Source of the DNA: Palsa-872 sp036495195
GTDB lineage: Bacteria; Chloroflexota; Dormibacteria; Dormibacterales; Dormibacteraceae
Assembly (NCBI GenBank): GCA_036495195.1
Contig: DASXNH010000077.1
Coordinates: 1-14,850 of the forward strand
Direction of reading: 5' to 3'
Length of the DNA stretch: 14,850 bases
In this document: positions 11,389 through 14,850 of the stretch, one piece after another
Numbering within the stretch: position 1 is the first letter of the stretch
Layout of the letters: every line of letters starts with the position of its first letter
Program-made: the position numbers and the translations under genes
The notes under the pieces: model-generated
What the model saw: the letters and a program-made list of their open reading frames with translations, nothing else
Database searches by the model: none
Told to the model about the DNA's origin: nothing

Positions 11389-11814
11389 CTATCGATGAAG
11401 CACCGCCCACAGATGCGGCCCTAGAAGGATGACCACCACGATTGCTCCACCGATCTCGGTGACCGCCGTGGCGCCCGCGGCAACGTCTTTGATCTTTCCG
11501 ATTCTCGGATCGTGCAGCGGCTGAACCAGGTCGCACAGCATTTCCATCGAAGTGTTCAGCGTCTCAACGGCCAATAGCACCGTCCCGACGAGCACGAGCA
11601 GGGCGATCTCGACACTGTTGAGCTGCAGCAGCACGCCAAACGCCGCCAACGCAACGACGACCACAATTCCGAGGCGCAACGAGGGCGTCCGCGGCGCCAC
11701 CCACATCAGCCCGGAAAATGCGTGAAAGGCGCTTCGAAAAACGTTCCACGACCCGGAGCGGTGAGTGGGCACGACGGGCCCGGCCAACGTTGAAGGCTTT
11801 GGGTATTTGCCCAC
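11389..11814 (-). CDS. Diacylglycerol/undecaprenol kinase (DgkA family)
   Basis: 141 aa integral membrane kinase that phosphorylates diacylglycerol or, in many Gram-positives, undecaprenol, feeding lipid-carrier recycling. The family signature is clear: ETLNTSMEMLCDLVQP (84-99) with E84, N87 and E91, then KIKDVAAGATAVTEIGGAIV (107-126) with D110. Three hydrophobic segments fall at about 48-65, 68-84 and 113-132. An oddity is that the usual Glu before the first membrane segment (as in TERNFRIH of typical members, a metal ligand in E. coli) is not visible; the matching stretch reads RTPSLRLG. Start GTG 11814 has no SD; a later start near residue 15 is possible, since family members usually begin close to the FRSAFHAF helix. 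A shorter N-terminus would not affect identity. Confidence 0.88.
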   Translation of the reverse strand: MGKYPKPSTLAGPVVPTHRSGSWNVFRSAFHAFSGLMWVAPRTPSLRLGIVVVVALAAFGVLLQLNSVEIALLVLVGTVLLAVETLNTSMEMLCDLVQPLHDPRIGKIKDVAAGATAVTEIGGAIVVVILLGPHLWAVLHR

Positions 11815-11999
11815 GTTGACAAGAACGCGCTGCCAGGCTCGAGGGCTTGAATTTGCGCTCTGAACCAGCCACGGCTTCCGCCTTCCATCGCTTGAACGGC
11901 ACTTTGCCGGCGGTGCCCGCCTACCGTGGCCTTGGGATGGCCCTGGCTCTGTGGCGCGTCGGTCTGTGGCGGTCCGGGTGACTAGGGGATGATTCGCCG
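11815..11999. other. Divergent gap between DgkA and kelch genes
   Basis: A 185-nt stretch upstream of both genes. I see no coding frame with good initiation and no clear promoter; GATGAT at 11988-11993 could be a weak -10 for a leaderless kelch transcript. Confidence 0.3.
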
Positions 12000-13004
12000 A
12001 TGGTGACGAGGGCCGCCATGGGCCTGATTGCGGTAATGATCAGTGCGGCGTGCGGCGGATCACAGCCGGGGGCTGGGTCGCCCTCGCCCATCGCCTCGCT
12101 GACGCCATCCTCGAATCCGACCGCGAGCCCTGCTCCAACGATGACCCCTCGCGTGGTGCCGGCGCCGCCGACGCAACGGATGGAACGGTCCTTGCCGGTG
12201 GCGCTCGAGGAATCCGCCTCGGCTTCCGCCGGCGGAAAGCTCTATGTGATCGGAGGCTTTGACGCGGCGGGCAACAGCCTACGAACAGTCTGGGTGCTTG
12301 ACGGAAAGTCGTGGAGTGCAGGTCCGCGACTGCCGCTCGGGCTGGATCACACGTCCGCCGCCGAGCTTGGGGGCCACATCTACGTGGCCGGCGGGCACAG
12401 TTTCGGACGGGACAGCGCGCAGGTCTTCCGGCTGGACGGCGCTTCGTGGATCAGTGTCACGCCGATGCGCCACGCGCGGGGCGGCCACGCCGTGCTGGCA
12501 TTTGCCAACCACCTGTACGTGCTGGGAGGCAACTCCGCCGCGGGGAACATTGCTCCCGCTGAGGTGTACAACCCATCGACGGGATCGTGGCGCGACCTAC
12601 CTCCGATGCCTGACCCCCGGAACCACGTTTCAGGCTTCGTTCTCGGATCCGATGTTTGTGCTGCCGGCGGTCGGGCTCCGAGCACGGCACGCGTGGACTG
12701 CTACGACACGGCGCACTCGAAGTGGGTGCGACTACCGAATCTACCCATGCCCACGAGCGGCGCCGGCGCGACGACGCTCGCCGATGGCGGCGTCGTGATT
12801 CTCGGCGGCCAGGATGCGCTGGAGACGAGGCTGGTCATGCAGGTCGCGTGGTTCACTGGCTCAAAAGCTTGGCGGACCGTGGGCACGATGCTCGTGCCGA
12901 GGCACGGGTTCGAGCTCGCCATGTTCCAGGGACGCGCGTGGGCTTGCGGCGGAGGCTCGGCACCGGGCCTCTACCCGGTGGCGACCTGCACTTCCGTTCT
13001 GTGA
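12000..13004 (+). CDS. Kelch-repeat beta-propeller lipoprotein
   Basis: 334 aa. Lipoprotein signal MVTRAAMGLIAVMISAAC with Cys18, then a Ser/Thr/Pro tether (about 19-57). The rest is a kelch propeller: GG doublets at residues 85, 131, 176, 223, 269 and 317 are spaced 45-48 residues apart, each preceded by a beta-strand (KLYVIGG, HIYVAGG, HLYVLGG, VCAAGG, VVILGG, AWACGG) and usually followed by a W (SWSAGPRLP, SWISVTPM, SWRDLPPMP, KWVRLPNLP, AWRTVG). Six regular repeats imply a six-bladed propeller displayed outside the cell, likely for binding protein or glycan; the ligand is unknown. Starts at ATG 12000, with no strong SD. Its last 34 nt overlap the convergent membrane-protein gene. Confidence 0.9.
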   Translation: MVTRAAMGLIAVMISAACGGSQPGAGSPSPIASLTPSSNPTASPAPTMTPRVVPAPPTQRMERSLPVALEESASASAGGKLYVIGGFDAAGNSLRTVWVLDGKSWSAGPRLPLGLDHTSAAELGGHIYVAGGHSFGRDSAQVFRLDGASWISVTPMRHARGGHAVLAFANHLYVLGGNSAAGNIAPAEVYNPSTGSWRDLPPMPDPRNHVSGFVLGSDVCAAGGRAPSTARVDCYDTAHSKWVRLPNLPMPTSGAGATTLADGGVVILGGQDALETRLVMQVAWFTGSKAWRTVGTMLVPRHGFELAMFQGRAWACGGGSAPGLYPVATCTSVL

Positions 13005-13507
13005 CGTAAGGCCGCCACCACCGCGATGAGGATGATCAGCGCGGGCACTCCGTAGTTGAACTCAGGCGTGGTCAGGATCGTGGCGTCGAAATCCGCCAGC
13101 GATTCGAGCAGCAGGTCTCCCGCTTCGATCACCGCATAGAAAACGAGAATCGCCACGTTCGCGATGAGCGCGATTCGCGCCACCGGTTCCTTGACCGAGC
13201 ACAAAAGTGCTGCGAATGGGATGGCGGCCAGGATTGGCCCGAGGAAGTTCACGAGCAGCTGGCGAAAGAGCCCTATCGGTTGATCGGGCTGCACGTGCAG
13301 CGACGGAATCGCCACGTTGGCGGAGGTCAAGAGCCAGGGACGTACCACGATCGAACCGTGGCCGCCCACCGCGTACAGGACGAGGAGGTGCATGACCTCG
13401 TGAGCGCCAAAGGCGGCCGCGAACAGCAGCACGGAAAGCACAGGGGCGCGCACCGCCGGCGGAAACGCAAAGGTGCTGGACGTGGCTGTGCTAACCGTGG
13501 TCGGCAT
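12971..13507 (-). CDS. HEXXH-containing integral membrane protein (M50-like)
   Basis: 178 aa with about four or five membrane segments (about 22-48, 82-103, 110-130, 152-168). The first carries HEVMH (H36, E37, H40) in FGAHEVMHLLVLYAVGGHGS, placed inside the membrane as in M50 site-2-type metalloproteases. VNFLGPILAAIPF (86-98) recalls the second M50 region with its Asn and Pro. A third ligand would be expected from an acidic residue further on (for example E128 or D131 in VIEAGDLL), but I cannot prove it. No PDZ or CBS domain. It is shorter than classical S2P proteins, so it may be a minimal relative or a non-peptidase. ATG 13507 has AAGGA too close to it to be a normal SD. The stop lies inside the kelch gene. 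Confidence 0.75.
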   Translation of the reverse strand: MPTTVSTATSSTFAFPPAVRAPVLSVLLFAAAFGAHEVMHLLVLYAVGGHGSIVVRPWLLTSANVAIPSLHVQPDQPIGLFRQLLVNFLGPILAAIPFAALLCSVKEPVARIALIANVAILVFYAVIEAGDLLLESLADFDATILTTPEFNYGVPALIILIAVVAALRHRTEVQVATG

Positions 13508-13603
13508 TTCCTTAATGCTTACCGCAGGTGGCTACACGGCGCCGGCCGGCCCCTGTCTGCGGGACATAGATAGCTTTAGCCAATTTTCAGCATAATTTGG
13601 GAG
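13508..13603. promoter_or_regulatory. Divergent regulatory gap upstream of the MerR-type gene
   Basis: This 96-nt gap has an AT-rich end, unusual for the window. CATAAT (13591-13596, 5 of 6 to TATAAT) lies 7 nt before TTG 13604 and fits a leaderless start. CCGCAG (13522-13527) and CTGCGG (13557-13562) form a 6-bp inverted repeat around the 10-bp palindrome GCCGGCCGGC. These could be operator sites for the regulator encoded beside them. Confidence 0.4.
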
Positions 13604-14248
13604 TTGAGACCTGCAGTTCCTCCCGGCCGCTCGCCCTGGCTCAGCCTCGGAGAGGCAAGTCGCCTCCTCGGCATCACCCCGGCCACCTTGCGACGCTGGT
13701 CGGACCACGGCGACATCGCCACCTTCGTCACACCCGGCGGGCACAGAAGGTTTCCGCGCTCCGCGATCGAGGGCCTGATACCTCAATCTCGAAGCCGGCG
13801 TCCGCTTTTGACCGGCCTTAACGCCAGCGCCAAACGAGTGGCGCGCACGTACAGCCGAGCCAAACCTGCTGGGCGGCCGGCCCCTCCACCCTGGCTGGCG
13901 GCTCTGTCCGAGGCCGAGCGCGCCGAGTTTCGAGAGCGAGGGAGCGGCCTGCTCGCGATGCTCCTCGAGCATTTGAACGACGAGGGGGATCGACCTGCGG
14001 AAGGGCTCGCCGCAGGCGTCACGGCGGCTGCCGATTATGGCCGCAGAGCCGCGGCCCTCGGGGCCTCCCTGTCGCAGACGGTCGAAGCATTCGTGCGATT
14101 CCGTGCGGCGTTCGTCGGCGAGCTCGCGGGAGTGGCACGCCGGCGACGGCTCGATACCCGCGAAGCGACGGCTTTGCTCGTCGAAGCCGAGAGCGCTGTC
14201 GACCGCCTCCTCGTCGCGCTGATGAACGGCCACTCGGACAACGGCTGA
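13604..14248 (+). CDS. MerR/BldC-type HTH regulator with C-terminal helical domain
   Basis: 214 aa. Residues 11-60 are a MerR-like winged HTH: WLSLGEASRLLGITPATLRR, then WSDHGDIATFVTPGGHRRFP, the classical GGHRRF wing. A basic, Pro-rich linker follows (about 61-97). Residues 98-209 form a helical domain (LSEAERAEFRERG, LSQTVEAFVRFRAAFVGELA, LLVEAESAVDRLLVALMNGH) resembling the N-terminal sensor of RsbR/RsbRD-like proteins in pattern; this is a resemblance, not an assignment. The start is taken as TTG 13604 because the HTH begins near it and CATAAT lies 7 nt upstream; GGGAG touches the codon and is too close for a normal SD. The stop is 17 nt before hemC on the same strand, so control of tetrapyrrole synthesis is a reasonable inference. 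Confidence 0.85.
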   Translation: MRPAVPPGRSPWLSLGEASRLLGITPATLRRWSDHGDIATFVTPGGHRRFPRSAIEGLIPQSRSRRPLLTGLNASAKRVARTYSRAKPAGRPAPPPWLAALSEAERAEFRERGSGLLAMLLEHLNDEGDRPAEGLAAGVTAAADYGRRAAALGASLSQTVEAFVRFRAAFVGELAGVARRRRLDTREATALLVEAESAVDRLLVALMNGHSDNG

Positions 14249-14252
14249 TCGG

Positions 14253-14260
14253 CGGAGGAG
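14253..14260 (+). promoter_or_regulatory. Ribosome-binding site of hemC
   Basis: GGAGGAG in the 17-nt gap before ATG 14266 fixes the hemC start. With so short a gap, hemC is probably translated from the regulator's mRNA. Confidence 0.7.
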
Positions 14261-14265
14261 GGTGG

Positions 14266-14850
14266 ATGAAGATCCGGCTGGGCACGCGCGGCTCGCGACT
14301 CGCCATCGTGCAGAGCGAGCTTTTCGCAACGCGTCTGCGCGACGCCGGTCACCAAGTTGATCTGGTTCCGATAGTGACCGAAGGAGACGTTCGTCCCATC
14401 GACATGTCGGCAGGCGAGGGGGTATTCGTCGCGGCCATCGCGCACGCGCTGGTGGGCGGTGAGATTGAGATTGCCGTGCACAGCGCCAAGGACGTGCCCC
14501 TGGTGGAGGAGGCGGACCTGGTCATCGCCGCGTATCCCGAACGCGCTGATCCTCGCGACGCGCTCATCACGCGTGGGGGGAACGACTCGCTCGAGACGCT
14601 GACCGGCGGAGCGACAGTCGGCACCGACAGCCCAAGGAGAGCGGGATTCGTGCGCGCGGCCAGGCCTGACCTTCGTGTGATTCCACTTCACGGCAACGTC
14701 GAGACGCGCCTTGCACGCCTCGATGCCGGGGAGGTCGATGCAATCGTGCTCGCGGCGGCAGGCATCGATCGCATCGGCAAGAGCGAGAGGATCGACCAAC
14801 GCCTGGATCCTGGTTTGGTCGCTCCCGCGCCCGGACAGGGCGCGCTCGCG
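14266..14850 (+). CDS. hemC: Porphobilinogen deaminase (hydroxymethylbilane synthase), 3' end outside window
   Basis: Polymerises four porphobilinogens into hydroxymethylbilane in the tetrapyrrole pathway. I translated 195 codons to the window edge. Motifs: LGTRGSRLAIVQ (5-16), VTEGD (37-41), GVFV (52-55), AVHSAKDVP (70-78) with K75 and catalytic D76, PRDA, DSPRR (121-125) with R124/R125, GNVETRL with R148, and APGQGALA at the edge. The dipyrromethane-attaching Cys lies downstream, outside the window. An oddity is H142 (LHGNV), where family members normally have Arg (LRGNV; E. coli R149, a substrate-binding residue). ATG 14266 is fixed by GGAGGAG. It lies 17 nt after the MerR-type regulator gene. 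Confidence 0.95.
   Translation, partial: MKIRLGTRGSRLAIVQSELFATRLRDAGHQVDLVPIVTEGDVRPIDMSAGEGVFVAAIAHALVGGEIEIAVHSAKDVPLVEEADLVIAAYPERADPRDALITRGGNDSLETLTGGATVGTDSPRRAGFVRAARPDLRVIPLHGNVETRLARLDAGEVDAIVLAAAGIDRIGKSERIDQRLDPGLVAPAPGQGALA

Noticed and set aside
13532..14329. A 265-codon minus-strand frame opposite the MerR-type regulator
   Set aside because: The opposite strand encodes a clear GGHRRF HTH and the hemC start; this frame has no domain.
14035..14799. A 254-codon minus-strand frame opposite hemC
   Set aside because: hemC motifs (HSAKDVP, SPRR, GNVETR) show the plus strand is coding.
1..14850. CRISPR arrays, tRNA/rRNA genes, insertion sequences, riboswitches
   Set aside because: By eye I found no regularly spaced repeats, no cloverleaf-like CCA-ended segments, no transposase motifs and no known riboswitch core; weak matches could be missed without a covariance search.

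Overview
The window is about two-thirds G+C, has no tRNA, rRNA, CRISPR or insertion-sequence signature that I can see, and looks like a bacterial chromosome. The rpoD and dnaG proteins are clearly bacterial. Other hints are a SPRR-type porphobilinogen deaminase, a mixture of Shine-Dalgarno-led and apparently leaderless genes, and TTG and GTG starts. Together these suggest an uncultured high-GC Terrabacterial lineage (Dormibacterota, Chloroflexota or Actinomycetota-like). That placement is inference; a marker-gene tree would be needed to settle it.

Layout. The left half (1-7053) is almost all on the minus strand, transcribed right to left: ppdK (pyruvate phosphate dikinase), then a compact four-gene cassette, then dnaG and rpoD, with rpoD running off the left edge. 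The cassette comprises a stand-alone LuxR-type HTH protein, a Sec-secreted protein with a hydrophobic Cys-containing C-terminal module, and two tiny membrane proteins. dnaG-rpoD is the core of the classical macromolecular-synthesis operon. The cassette sits between housekeeping genes and has its own candidate promoter, a 21-bp dyad, a strong SD and an internal GC hairpin. Its architecture resembles a bacteriocin or antimicrobial-peptide locus (structural gene, attenuating hairpin, small membrane immunity-like proteins, small regulator). It is my best candidate for an undescribed system, but the function is inferred from architecture only.

The middle (7065-9128) holds a divergent unknown protein with an EGHTR motif, a papain-like C1A cysteine peptidase with a complete Gln/Cys/His/Asn set, and a convergent small lipoprotein with a good sigma70-type promoter. 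The right half (9425-14850) holds an M20 metallopeptidase, a DinB-fold protein, a DgkA-family lipid kinase, a six-bladed kelch lipoprotein, an HEXXH membrane protein that overlaps the kelch gene tail to tail, and a MerR-type HTH regulator. The regulator lies 17 nt upstream of hemC, which runs off the right edge.

Functional themes are replication/transcription core (dnaG, rpoD), PEP/pyruvate interconversion (ppdK), envelope and surface functions (DgkA, two lipoproteins, the HEXXH membrane protein, the secreted cassette), peptide turnover (C1A, M20) and tetrapyrrole synthesis (hemC and its probable regulator). Several small genes (59, 62, 38 and possibly 29 aa) are reported because their initiation context or codon composition supports them to different degrees.
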